NCBI GenBank assembly: GCA_026984935.1
Contig: JALSRD010000035.1
Location: 143,655-207,654 of the forward strand
Length of the DNA: 64,000 bases
Source of the DNA: Desulfobacterales bacterium
Lineage (GTDB): Bacteria; Desulfobacterota; Desulfobacteria; Desulfobacterales; JALSRD01
Direction: 5' to 3'
Shown: positions 45,972 through 54,495 of the stretch, in pieces
Layout of the letters: every line of letters begins with the position of its first letter
Position numbering within the stretch: the stretch's first letter is position 1
Notes under the pieces: model-generated
Seen by the model: the letters and a program-made list of their open reading frames with translations, nothing else
What the model was told of the DNA's origin: nothing
The model's database searches: none
Made by a program: the position numbers and the translations under genes

Positions 45972-47426
45972 ATGTCTTTCGCGAAACTCAAAGAGAGCGG
46001 TGCAGGGATCGAAGATATTGACCTGTCCCTGCCCTACAAGGTAGCCGACCTTTCGCTGGCGGATTTTGGCATCCGCGAAATGGAACTATCGCAAAAAGAA
46101 ATGCCGGGCCTGATGGCTGTCCGAAAAAAGTACGGCCCACGCAAGCCGCTCAAGGGGAAGAAAATTATGGGCAGCCTGCACATGACCATCCAGACCGCCA
46201 TGCTCATCGAAACCCTCAAGGAACTGGGCGCCGATATCCGCTGGGCCACGTGCAACATTTTTTCCACCCAGGACCACGCGGCCGCCGCCGTGGCCCGAAA
46301 AGGACTGGCCGCCGTGTTCGCCTGGAAGGAGGAAACCCTGGACGAATTCTGGTGGTGCACCGAACAGGCGCTGACCTGGCCGGACGGCAGCGGGCCCGAC
46401 CTGATCGTGGATGACGGCGGCGACGCCACCCTTTTCGTCCACCAGGGGGTACGGGTCGAACGGGACCCCGACCTGCTGGAAAAAACCTACGACAGTCCGG
46501 ACATGCGCTGCCTGATGGCACGCCTGAAGCTGAGCTACCAGCGCGACCCTAAACAATGGACGCGCATTGCCGCCGCCATTCGCGGCGTGTCCGAGGAAAC
46601 CACCACCGGCGTGCACCGCCTGTACCACCTGGCGCGCCAGGGGGAACTGCTCTTTCCGGCTTTCAACGTCAATGACTCCGTGACCAAATCCAAATTCGAC
46701 AACCTCTACGGCTGCCGTGAATCCCTGGCCGACGGCATCAAACGGGCCACCGACGTCATGATCGCCGGCAAAGTCGTGGTGGTCTGCGGGTACGGTGACG
46801 TTGGCAAGGGGTGCGCTCGTTCCATGCGCGGCTTCGGCGCCCGGGTGATCGTCACCGAAATCGATCCCATCTGCGCGCTGCAGGCGGCCATGGAGGGCTA
46901 TGAAGTCATGACCATGGAGGACGCCGCGCCGCTGGGGGATATTTTCGTGACCGCCACCGGGAATTATCACGTCATCACCGGCCGGCACATGGAGCGGATG
47001 AAAGACGAATCGATCCTGTGCAACATCGGGCATTTCGATAACGAAATCGAAATGGCCTATCTTGAGGAAACCGCGGAGTGCAGAAAGACGTCCATCAAGC
47101 CGCAGGTGGACAAGTGGACGCTCAAATCCGGCAATTCGATTGTCGTACTGGCCGAAGGGCGTCTGGTGAACCTGGGCTGTGCCACGGGGCACCCCAGTTT
47201 TGTCATGAGCAACAGCTTTACCAACCAGTGCCTGGCGCAGATGGAGCTGGCCGGCGGCAACTATGAAAAGAAAGTCTACACCCTGCCGAAAAAGCTCGAC
47301 GAGGAAGTCGCCCGGCTGCATCTGGACCGCCTGGGGGTCAAGCTCACCCGGCTGACGCAGGAACAGGCGGATTACATCGGCGTGCCCGTGGAAGGGCCGT
47401 TCAAGCCGGATCAGTACCGCTACTAA
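45972..47426 (+). CDS. ahcY: Adenosylhomocysteinase
   Basis: [83 protein letters not shown]-terminal KPDQYRY. Confidence 0.97.
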   Translation: MSFAKLKESGAGIEDIDLSLPYKVADLSLADFGIREMELSQKEMPGLMAVRKKYGPRKPLKGKKIMGSLHMTIQTAMLIETLKELGADIRWATCNIFSTQDHAAAAVARKGLAAVFAWKEETLDEFWWCTEQALTWPDGSGPDLIVDDGGDATLFVHQGVRVERDPDLLEKTYDSPDMRCLMARLKLSYQRDPKQWTRIAAAIRGVSEETTTGVHRLYHLARQGELLFPAFNVNDSVTKSKFDNLYGCRESLADGIKRATDVMIAGKVVVVCGYGDVGKGCARSMRGFGARVIVTEIDPICALQAAMEGYEVMTMEDAAPLGDIFVTATGNYHVITGRHMERMKDESILCNIGHFDNEIEMAYLEETAECRKTSIKPQVDKWTLKSGNSIVVLAEGRLVNLGCATGHPSFVMSNSFTNQCLAQMELAGGNYEKKVYTLPKKLDEEVARLHLDRLGVKLTRLTQEQADYIGVPVEGPFKPDQYRY

Positions 47427-47555
47427 AACGATTGCTTGGATTCTTTGGGTTTGTTGGGTTGGACGGCGGCGCGGAGTGCCGAGAGTGCTTCCGGCATCCG
47501 GATACCCGACACCTAAATCACCGACACACGATCACCAACCGTCTCGATCCGCCCC

Positions 47556-48806
47556 ATGAAAACATCCCACCGGATCTACTTTCAAAACGCCGCGCACATG
47601 CGGCCCCTAGACGACCGGAGCGTCGATCTGGTGGTCACCTCGCCGCCTTACCCCATGATCGCCATGTGGGACGAGGTTTTCTGTTCCCAGGATGCCGCCA
47701 TCGGCAGGCTGCTCAAAGGCGGTGACGGCATGGCGGCCTTCGAACGCATGCACCGGCGGCTGGACAGGGTGTGGGACGAGCTGCGGCGGGTCGTCAAACC
47801 CGGCGGGATCGTGTGCATCAACATCGGCGATGCCACACGCACGCTGAAAGAAAATTTCCGGCTGTATCCAAACCACGCCCGCACGCTGCAGTACCTGCAG
47901 CAGCTGGGTTTCCATGCACTGCCGGATATCTTATGGCGCAAGCAGACCAACGCACCCAACAAGTTCATGGGCTCGGGCATGCTGCCGGCGGGGGCTTACG
48001 TCACCCTCGAGCACGAATACATCCTCGTTTTGCGCAAGGGCGGCAAACGGGTCTTTCAGACCGCCGCCCAGCAACAGAACCGCCGCGAAAGCGCCTTTTT
48101 CTGGGAAGAGCGCAACGCCTGGTTCTCCGACGTCTGGTTCGACCTCAAGGGATCGCGCCAGGCACTGGGCCGGCCGGAAGTGCGTGCGCGCAGCGGCGCA
48201 TTCCCCTTCGAGCTGGCCTACCGCCTGATCTGCATGTACTCGGTGAAAGGGGATTTGGTGCTGGACCCCTTTGCCGGTACCGGCACCACCCTGGCCGCCG
48301 CCATGGCCGGCGCCCGAAACAGTATCGGTTTTGAAATCGACCCGGGGCTGGCCGGTGAAGCCACCGCCCTGCTCAGCGCCACGGGGGATTTTGCCAACGC
48401 CCGTATTCACGCCCGGCTGGCCCGGCACATGGATTTTTGTACAGCCCGCGCGCAGGCCGCAAAGCCGTTCAAGCACACCAACGTCCATTACGGCTTCCCC
48501 GTCATCACGGCCCAGGAAAAACAGCTTCTGCTCAACGACCTGCAGACCGTCGTAGCGTGCGGCAGCAACGCATTCGAGGCAACCTACGCGCTAGCGCCCC
48601 AGGCCCGCTTTTGCCAAAGCGGCGATGCCCCGGGCCCGCAGGCTGTTTCCGCGCATGCACCGGTGCCGGGCTCCTGCAGTCCCCGGCTGTCCGAACCGCG
48701 GGGCACGTCCACCTGTCAGATGCCGCTGTTTTCAGAGCCCGCCAAAAGCGCCTTGGCTGTCAGGCCGCCGGCAGAGGCCGGGGATTATCACTCGGCAAAA
48801 CCATAG
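47556..48806 (+). CDS. Site-specific DNA methyltransferase (beta-class amino-methyltransferase, probable N4-cytosine type)
   Basis: Motif IV SVDLVVTSPPYPM precedes motif I DPFAGTGTTLAAAMAGARNSIGFEID; LEHEYILVLRKGG. Confidence 0.88.
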   Translation: MKTSHRIYFQNAAHMRPLDDRSVDLVVTSPPYPMIAMWDEVFCSQDAAIGRLLKGGDGMAAFERMHRRLDRVWDELRRVVKPGGIVCINIGDATRTLKENFRLYPNHARTLQYLQQLGFHALPDILWRKQTNAPNKFMGSGMLPAGAYVTLEHEYILVLRKGGKRVFQTAAQQQNRRESAFFWEERNAWFSDVWFDLKGSRQALGRPEVRARSGAFPFELAYRLICMYSVKGDLVLDPFAGTGTTLAAAMAGARNSIGFEIDPGLAGEATALLSATGDFANARIHARLARHMDFCTARAQAAKPFKHTNVHYGFPVITAQEKQLLLNDLQTVVACGSNAFEATYALAPQARFCQSGDAPGPQAVSAHAPVPGSCSPRLSEPRGTSTCQMPLFSEPAKSALAVRPPAEAGDYHSAKP

Positions 48807-49084
48807 TGGTACATCTCATAGGCCGTATTGCCGCCGAGCAGGGCGTCGATCTCCTTTTGCATCTCCTGCCGGGTCTTGCTCAACAGCCATTTTTCCCAGT
48901 GCTCCGAGGACTGCCAGGTGCTGATGACCAGGAACAGATCCGGCTGATCGAGGCTTTTCAGCGTCTCGCCGGAAATGTAGCCGGCCTGCTGGGTGGCATG
49001 GGCGCGCATTTTTCTGAAAAGCGGGATCATCTGCTTGGCTTTGCTCGGCGGCACGCTGCGCTTGATGAGGATTTTGACTGCCAT
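48788..49084 (-). CDS. Antibiotic biosynthesis monooxygenase (ABM)-domain protein
   Basis: Small dimeric alpha/beta-type protein: SGETLKSLDQPDLFLVISTWQSSEHWEKWLLSKTRQ. Confidence 0.75.
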   Translation of the reverse strand: MAVKILIKRSVPPSKAKQMIPLFRKMRAHATQQAGYISGETLKSLDQPDLFLVISTWQSSEHWEKWLLSKTRQEMQKEIDALLGGNTAYEMYHYGFAE

Positions 49085-49138
49085 GTGAAGCTCCTTCCAT
49101 GGTATGCAGTTTTATTGGAGTTTTGTCAGCACCACAAA

Positions 49139-49936
49139 TCAGGAGTTGCCCGTTAAATAGCCCTTCAGCTTCGACAACAGTGGTTTCCTGATTTTGACTT
49201 TCAGGTAAAGATCGCCGGGCGGTCCCTGGCCTCTTCCGGCGGCACCCATGCCGGCCAGGCGGATCTGCTGGCCGTCCCGGATGCCCGCCGGGATCTGGAC
49301 CACGAGTTTTTTCCCACGTTTGCGGACAAAGTAGGCATAGGCGCCGCCCTGCCGTGCATGTTGCATACTGATGTGAATAACGTCCTGAACATCCGCACCT
49401 CTCTGGGGGATGCGCACGCCGCTCACCTTTTCCAGCAGATAGCGTGAAAATCGGCCCAGATGCCGATGGCTACCCGGCGACGGCTGCCGCGGCTTGCCGG
49501 CAAAGGGGCCGGAAAAGATAAACCCGCCGGCGAAAAAGCCCGGCCGCCGGGCCCCAAACGGCTGATGATCATGGCCGTAAAATTCCTTGAAAATGTCATC
49601 GAAGCCCCGGAAGCCGAAGCTCTTGGCCATTTCCTCGAAAACGTGTTGAATGTCCGATCCGCTGAAGATATCCTGCTCGCTGTAGCTTTTACGGAACCGG
49701 CTGTAGGCCGTAGATCCGTATTGCCGCCGCAGGGCGTCGTATCGGCGGCGTTTGGCCGGATCGGACAGCACGGCATAGGCTTCGTTGAGCACCTTCATCT
49801 GCTCGGCCGCCGCAGGGTTGTCCCGGTTGCGGTCGGGATGATATTGAAAGGCCCGGTGGCGATAGGCTTCCTTTATGGTCCGCACATCAGCCTGTACGTC
49901 GATCCCTAAAACCTTATAGTAGTCCGTGTTTCCCAT
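49139..49936 (-). CDS. DnaJ-domain co-chaperone (CbpA-like)
   Basis: DYYKVLGIDVQADVRTIKEAYRHRAFQYHPDRNRDNPAAAEQMKVLNEAYAVLSDPAKRRRYD; truncated DnaJ C-terminal region. Confidence 0.9.
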   Translation of the reverse strand: MGNTDYYKVLGIDVQADVRTIKEAYRHRAFQYHPDRNRDNPAAAEQMKVLNEAYAVLSDPAKRRRYDALRRQYGSTAYSRFRKSYSEQDIFSGSDIQHVFEEMAKSFGFRGFDDIFKEFYGHDHQPFGARRPGFFAGGFIFSGPFAGKPRQPSPGSHRHLGRFSRYLLEKVSGVRIPQRGADVQDVIHISMQHARQGGAYAYFVRKRGKKLVVQIPAGIRDGQQIRLAGMGAAGRGQGPPGDLYLKVKIRKPLLSKLKGYLTGNS

Positions 49937-49987
49937 GGCCCGTCCACTCATCGACGAAACGGATTGCCCTTTTCGTCGACAAGGCGC

Positions 49988-50893
49988 CTATCCGCTTTCT
50001 TTGTATCGAGCGTAAACCCGGCAGGCCGCTTTGTAACCCAGGCTGCAGGCCTTTTTCGCATCTTGCAGCGCCAGCTTACGCCTGCCGCGCTTAAAGTAGA
50101 TATGTCCCCGATTGTAGTAGGCCCATCCGTTGGCCGGTTTCAACTGGATAGACCGATTCAGATACCGCAGGCTTTCATCAAGTGCACCCCGCTGCATGGC
50201 CAGCCACCCCAGGTTGTCGTAGGCTTCACTGTAGGCGGGATTCAGTTTGACCGCCATGGCGAAATCGCCGGCAGCTTCCGCGTACTGTTTTTTTTTGATG
50301 TACGTGCGGCCTCTCCAGAAATGGGCCGATGCACTTCCGGGGTCCTGTTGCACGGCGCTGCTGAAAACCTGCAGCGCCTTGTCGAACTGCCCGTTTTTAT
50401 AAAGCTGAAAACCTTTGCGAATGTATGCATCCGACTGCTGCCCCGGTTTGTGGGCAGCCGCGGTGCGCTGCAAGGGGGTATGGGACGCCGCAGGGCGCTG
50501 TTTCGCGACGGCCGTTCGCAGTGCCGGACCCGTTTTCGCCGGCCTGGAAGTAAAAAACGCACCCATGCCACCCGCCAGGTAAAACAGCGCCACGACAAAA
50601 GCTGCAATCACCGCTGCCAACATTCCCGGTGCCAGAAAATCCCTTTTCCCGCTTTGAGCCGGCGGGGAAAAGGCCCTAAAAGGTGTGACGGGCCGGCTTT
50701 TGCCAGTGGAATCATCCGTTGCATCCACCGCCGCTGCATGTGCCGGCTTTCTGGTGGCTGCGACCACGCCGGTTTTCCGGTTCAAAGACAGTTCACTGCC
50801 GCAGTTGCGGCAGATGCTCCGGGCCACCGGTTTGATGAACCTCTCGTCGTCGATGCGATAAACGGTCTGGCAAACGGGGCAGGCAAACTTCAT
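49988..50893 (-). CDS. Zinc-ribbon + TM + TPR-repeat protein
   Basis: MKFACPVCQTVYRID...CRNCGSEL zinc finger; TPR units LYKNGQFDKALQVFSSAVQQDPGSASAHFWRGRTYIKKKQYAEAAGDFAMAVKLNPAYSEAYDNLGWL. Confidence 0.82.
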   Translation of the reverse strand: MKFACPVCQTVYRIDDERFIKPVARSICRNCGSELSLNRKTGVVAATRKPAHAAAVDATDDSTGKSRPVTPFRAFSPPAQSGKRDFLAPGMLAAVIAAFVVALFYLAGGMGAFFTSRPAKTGPALRTAVAKQRPAASHTPLQRTAAAHKPGQQSDAYIRKGFQLYKNGQFDKALQVFSSAVQQDPGSASAHFWRGRTYIKKKQYAEAAGDFAMAVKLNPAYSEAYDNLGWLAMQRGALDESLRYLNRSIQLKPANGWAYYNRGHIYFKRGRRKLALQDAKKACSLGYKAACRVYARYKESG

Positions 50894-51034
50894 GTTTCGC
50901 TATTTCCCAATTAATTACAGCGCATGCGTGCAACACGCATTTTATCTAACATGCACCGGCACGGCGCGCAATCGGAATTGTCGAACCGTTTCCCGACCGC
51001 TCCCTCTTTCCGGCGCAGTATCGTGTCAGCGGCC

Positions 51035-51937
51035 CTACGACGTCTGATCGACCCGGATGCGGCTGGAGACGCAGGCATGGCAGGACCCCGACCGCGCTCT
51101 GGCCGCATCGGTGAGCGACAGGACACCGATGACCTGTGCCGGGTCTCGGCGATGCACAAACAGGCGGTGTACGTCCGAAAAGATCATCCGCTGAATGGCC
51201 CCGGAAAGCGGCTCGTCCACATCACAGGACTGCACCGGTGAGGCCATGGCCGCGGCAGCCCGCGTACCGGGATCCATGCCGCGCATATACGCCAGCACGA
51301 GATCGCTTTTGGAAAGCACCCCCACCGGGAGATCCGCACGGTTGCGGATCAGAACGGCACCAAAACGATAGGCCGACAGCCCCTCCATCACTTCCACCAG
51401 GCTCTGGGTGTCACCGTGGGACACCACCGAGGGCGTCATGACTTCCCGCACGCTGATCGCCCGCCGCATCTGATCCTCGTCACGTTCGGGCCGTCGCTGA
51501 AAAACGCTCATCTCACAGTTGCGGCAGAACCGGTAAAGCAGCCCCACAATGTCCGGGTATGCCAGCACACCGGTCACCGGTTCAGAATCACCCGGGCGCA
51601 CATAGAGGCGGTGGACGCGGGTGCTGTACATGGTATCGAGCGCAGACTCCAGATAGTCGTCCGGGCGGCAGAAAATCGGCGGCCCGACCATGACGGACGA
51701 CAGCGGCGTCGAAATCGGCAAATCCGCGTAGTAAGCGCCCATGAGATCGGTCTTTGAAACCACCCCTAGGGGGCTTCCGGCCGCATCGGTGACCAAAACC
51801 GCGTTGATTTTGAATTTGATGCACTGGCGGATGCACTGCTCCAGGGAGGCCTCCTGCGGCAGCCGCACCACCTGGCGCCGCATGGCCGCACTGACTTTCA
51901 GACCGCTTAGCACGTTGCGTTTTCCCGGAATCGACAT
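51035..51937 (-). CDS. CBS-domain protein (four CBS motifs)
   Basis: Repeated INAVLVTDAAGSPLGVVSKTDLM, RFGAVLIRNRADLPVGVLSKSDLV, HRLFVHRRDPAQVIGVLSLTD. Confidence 0.88.
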   Translation of the reverse strand: MSIPGKRNVLSGLKVSAAMRRQVVRLPQEASLEQCIRQCIKFKINAVLVTDAAGSPLGVVSKTDLMGAYYADLPISTPLSSVMVGPPIFCRPDDYLESALDTMYSTRVHRLYVRPGDSEPVTGVLAYPDIVGLLYRFCRNCEMSVFQRRPERDEDQMRRAISVREVMTPSVVSHGDTQSLVEVMEGLSAYRFGAVLIRNRADLPVGVLSKSDLVLAYMRGMDPGTRAAAAMASPVQSCDVDEPLSGAIQRMIFSDVHRLFVHRRDPAQVIGVLSLTDAARARSGSCHACVSSRIRVDQTS

Positions 51938-51945
51938 GCCGCCCC

Positions 51946-52434
51946 CTACGTCCGGTCCGGATCACCCCGGGACAGGTCTTTGAAAAAGAACGTAAAGACA
52001 TCCGAAATATAAATCATACCCACAATGCGCTGATCCTCCAGTACGGGTATTCTGCGGACATGTTTTTTGATCATGACATCCAGCACCATCATCAGGTGGG
52101 TATCCGGCCGCACCGTGACCAGGTCTGTGCTCATGATGTCGCCCACCTGAATGTTGCGCGCCTTTTTAAACGCGGTCTCCAGCAGACCGCCCAGTTCGAT
52201 GTCTTCCATCTCACCCCATATGTGCACGTGCTTGGGGCGCATGAAAAGCAGGATGTCGTACATGGAGAGCATACCCCGCAGGTGGCCGTCGTCATCGGTC
52301 ACCATCATTCCGAAAATGCGCTTACCCTCCTTGCGGCTCGCGCGCCGGAAAAGATTGACAGCTTCGGCGATCGTATCGCGGGGGGAAAGGGTGTGATAGT
52401 GGGTATCCATCACATCCCGGGCTGTGATTCCCAT
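51946..52434 (-). CDS. CBS-domain pair protein
   Basis: MGITARDVMDTHYHTLSPRDTIAEAVNLFRRA..., VGDIMSTDLVTVRPDTHLMMVLDVMIKKHVRRIPVLEDQRIVGMIYISDV. Confidence 0.92.
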   Translation of the reverse strand: MGITARDVMDTHYHTLSPRDTIAEAVNLFRRASRKEGKRIFGMMVTDDDGHLRGMLSMYDILLFMRPKHVHIWGEMEDIELGGLLETAFKKARNIQVGDIMSTDLVTVRPDTHLMMVLDVMIKKHVRRIPVLEDQRIVGMIYISDVFTFFFKDLSRGDPDRT

Positions 52435-52627
52435 GTATGCTCCTTTCCTTCCAGAGGGTCTGAAAACCAGCGAAAGGCCCACTGTGTCCTGTTACTTATA
52501 AAACTTAGCCGCCGATTTTGCAACCTCCGGACACCTGGGAAGTATTTTACTTTTTTTCGGGACCGGCGCTCGAAGCGGCCCGCAAGGGACGTTAAGCACC
52601 GAAAAGTCCTTCCTTGCAAGACAGGCG

Positions 52628-52647
52628 TGTTGGTTCCGGAACCAACA
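52628..52647. promoter_or_regulatory. 20-bp perfect palindrome TGTTGGTTCCGGAACCAACA in a divergent intergenic region
   Basis: Seen directly; TCCGGAAC recurs at 52648-52655 immediately downstream. Confidence 0.65.
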
Positions 52648-52694
52648 TCCGGAACATCGCCGCGCACCGTCTCTTGCACGGGTTTACGAGATAT

Positions 52695-52724
52695 TTGACA
52701 TCCGGCAGGTTTTTCAATATAGAT
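52695..52724 (+). promoter_or_regulatory. Candidate sigma70 promoter for the PilZ-domain gene
   Basis: TTGACA - 17 nt - TATAGAT. Confidence 0.45.
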
Positions 52725-52872
52725 TTCTGAACTGAGTCCCTGTCGATCGTTTTTGCGTAGAAGCTCTTGAACGACGGATACAAAAGGCAGGCGTGCCTTG
52801 TCACTGCGGCGCCTTCACGCGAGATAAGGGATACCTTACGGCCCGGCGCGCGGTGGGAAAGGATGGGACACA

Positions 52873-53280
52873 TTGGAGGAAAGCGAACAAGGCCTACGGG
52901 AGCAGCTGATTGCCGCCATCGACGCAATGTCCGCGGATGAGCAGCGCATTCTCTTGCAGAAACTCGGGGAGCAGCCTCCGCGGGAAAGGCGCCGTCATCC
53001 CCGCAAGCCATACTTCACCGATGTGAAATATGCTGGCGGCAGCCACATCTACCAGGATCTTGTCAAAAACATCAGCCTGGGCGGCGTACTGATCGAAACC
53101 CGCCGGCCCCGCGCAGATCTTTCCATAGGGCAGGAAATCACATTGTCAGTCCCCTTTTCCAGGCATAAAAATTACATGCGTATCATCGGGGAAATCGTCA
53201 GGATCAGCCCGCATGAAATCGGGATCAAGTTTAAAAAGGTGCTCAGGTATCCGGATGATCAACCCGCACCGGCCGGATAA
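52873..53280 (+). CDS. PilZ-domain protein (c-di-GMP effector)
   Basis: RERRRHPRKPYFTDVKY (RxxxR) and NISLGGVLIET (D/NxSxxG); TTG start proposed. Confidence 0.82.
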   Translation: MEESEQGLREQLIAAIDAMSADEQRILLQKLGEQPPRERRRHPRKPYFTDVKYAGGSHIYQDLVKNISLGGVLIETRRPRADLSIGQEITLSVPFSRHKNYMRIIGEIVRISPHEIGIKFKKVLRYPDDQPAPAG

Positions 53281-53506
53281 GCAGGTCTACCTGACCTGCA
53301 CGCGGCGCAAGGGCCGTCCCAGAAAGCACGTTGCCGTGTGTCGCCGCTGCCGCTGGAAAAACAGCTGCCGTACTTTTCTTAACTACCGCCAGCCTGAATT
53401 GCCTTTCGGGTTGCGGGCCGGCGGCTTTCCGCTTTCGACAGCTGAAACCGGCACGGCACGGCGGAAGAACTGCATTGTAAACGCTACCCGAAACAGCCGG
53501 CTGTGA
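53255..53506 (+). CDS. Small Cys/Arg-rich protein overlapping the PilZ gene end
   Basis: MINPHRPDKQVYLTCTRRKGRPRKHVAVCRRCRWKNSCRTFLNYRQPELPF; CxxC...C metal-binding-like pattern. Confidence 0.4.
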   Translation: MINPHRPDKQVYLTCTRRKGRPRKHVAVCRRCRWKNSCRTFLNYRQPELPFGLRAGGFPLSTAETGTARRKNCIVNATRNSRL

Positions 53507-53531
53507 GTCAATCGATTTTGCAGCTGGCCGT

Positions 53532-54176
53532 TCAGGGCATCTTTTTGACCGGACGGAAAGCGATGTTCTCATGCCGTACGCTGGCCCCTGTCCGGATCAT
53601 CCCCGAAACATCCTGTCCGCCGGCCTTCCAGGCCGCAATCCACAAATCGACGATTTCATCGACGGCTGCCGTGTAGCGGTGCTGTATGTCACGGTGGTCT
53701 AGTTTGCCGCCCATGGAGCGGCGGTACCGGCCGACAAGATACTGAACGCGCATTTTCAGGTCCGGCATCTTGGAGTATCCCGGATACCGCACTGTCCTGG
53801 GTATATAGGCTCCGGTGGAATAAAGCGATCCCGGAAAGATCGTTTCCGCGGCAAAACAGGCCAGCACGCCGAACCGCTTGGCGGTCTGATAGGCGTTCAT
53901 GCGCGGGCCTTTCAAATCATTAACCAGTGCGTTGTAAACTTCCGTCAGTTCGTAGGGATCAATGCGCTCCCGGTTCCAGCGGTCAGCGAAAGACATGCCA
54001 TACTGCACGGTCTGCCGGTGCTGCTGGAGATAAGCTTTCAAAGCCGGCGGACAGAACCGGACCGCATCTCCAAGCATGCTGGCACGTATGTCGTGGTTAA
54101 ACGCAGAGCCAGTCGGAACCCATCCAAGCATCATAAGTCCCAGCAGCAGGAAAAACAGCGTTTCTTTTTTCGGCAT
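53532..54176 (-). CDS. Secreted hypothetical protein
   Basis: Signal peptide FFLLLGLMMLGWVPTGSAF; 214 aa; H/D-rich (NHDIR, ADRWNRE, LDHRDIQHRY) but no family confidently recognised. Confidence 0.6.
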   Translation of the reverse strand: MPKKETLFFLLLGLMMLGWVPTGSAFNHDIRASMLGDAVRFCPPALKAYLQQHRQTVQYGMSFADRWNRERIDPYELTEVYNALVNDLKGPRMNAYQTAKRFGVLACFAAETIFPGSLYSTGAYIPRTVRYPGYSKMPDLKMRVQYLVGRYRRSMGGKLDHRDIQHRYTAAVDEIVDLWIAAWKAGGQDVSGMIRTGASVRHENIAFRPVKKMP

Positions 54177-54210
54177 GATCGGTCCCTCCTATAAAGTTTG
54201 ACAGGCGCGC

Positions 54211-54382
54211 AAAAAGTCGGTTTTGAGCGGATTTCAAGACTTTTCGGTAAAAAGCGCTGTGCATAGCCGGGCGTTGAAAAACCCAAGCTGTTTGAGGAGC
54301 AAAGCGACAACGTTGCCCGGATTTGGCCAAACGGCGCACAGCACCCGAAAAGGCTTGCGAAGCGGGAAGTCCGGACTTTTTA
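54211..54382 (+). repeat. Dispersed intergenic repeat, copy 3
   Basis: AAAAAGTCGGTTTTGAGCGG...TGTTTGAGGAGCAAAGCGAC...CCGAAAAGGCTTGCGAAGCGGGAAGTCCGGACTTTTT; terminal inverted repeats. Confidence 0.85.
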
Positions 54383-54495
54383 CACAATCAAAGTTTACAT
54401 TGCGCAAGCTGTATTCGTGCTGAAAAGAACTGAAGTCGTCCAGGAGGAATCCGCGCTGCGCCGCAAGCAAGCGTTTCTGGCCGCAAAACCGGGCG

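Noticed and set aside
46086-47321. 411-aa minus-strand ORF
   Set aside because: Entirely antisense to ahcY, which is unambiguous
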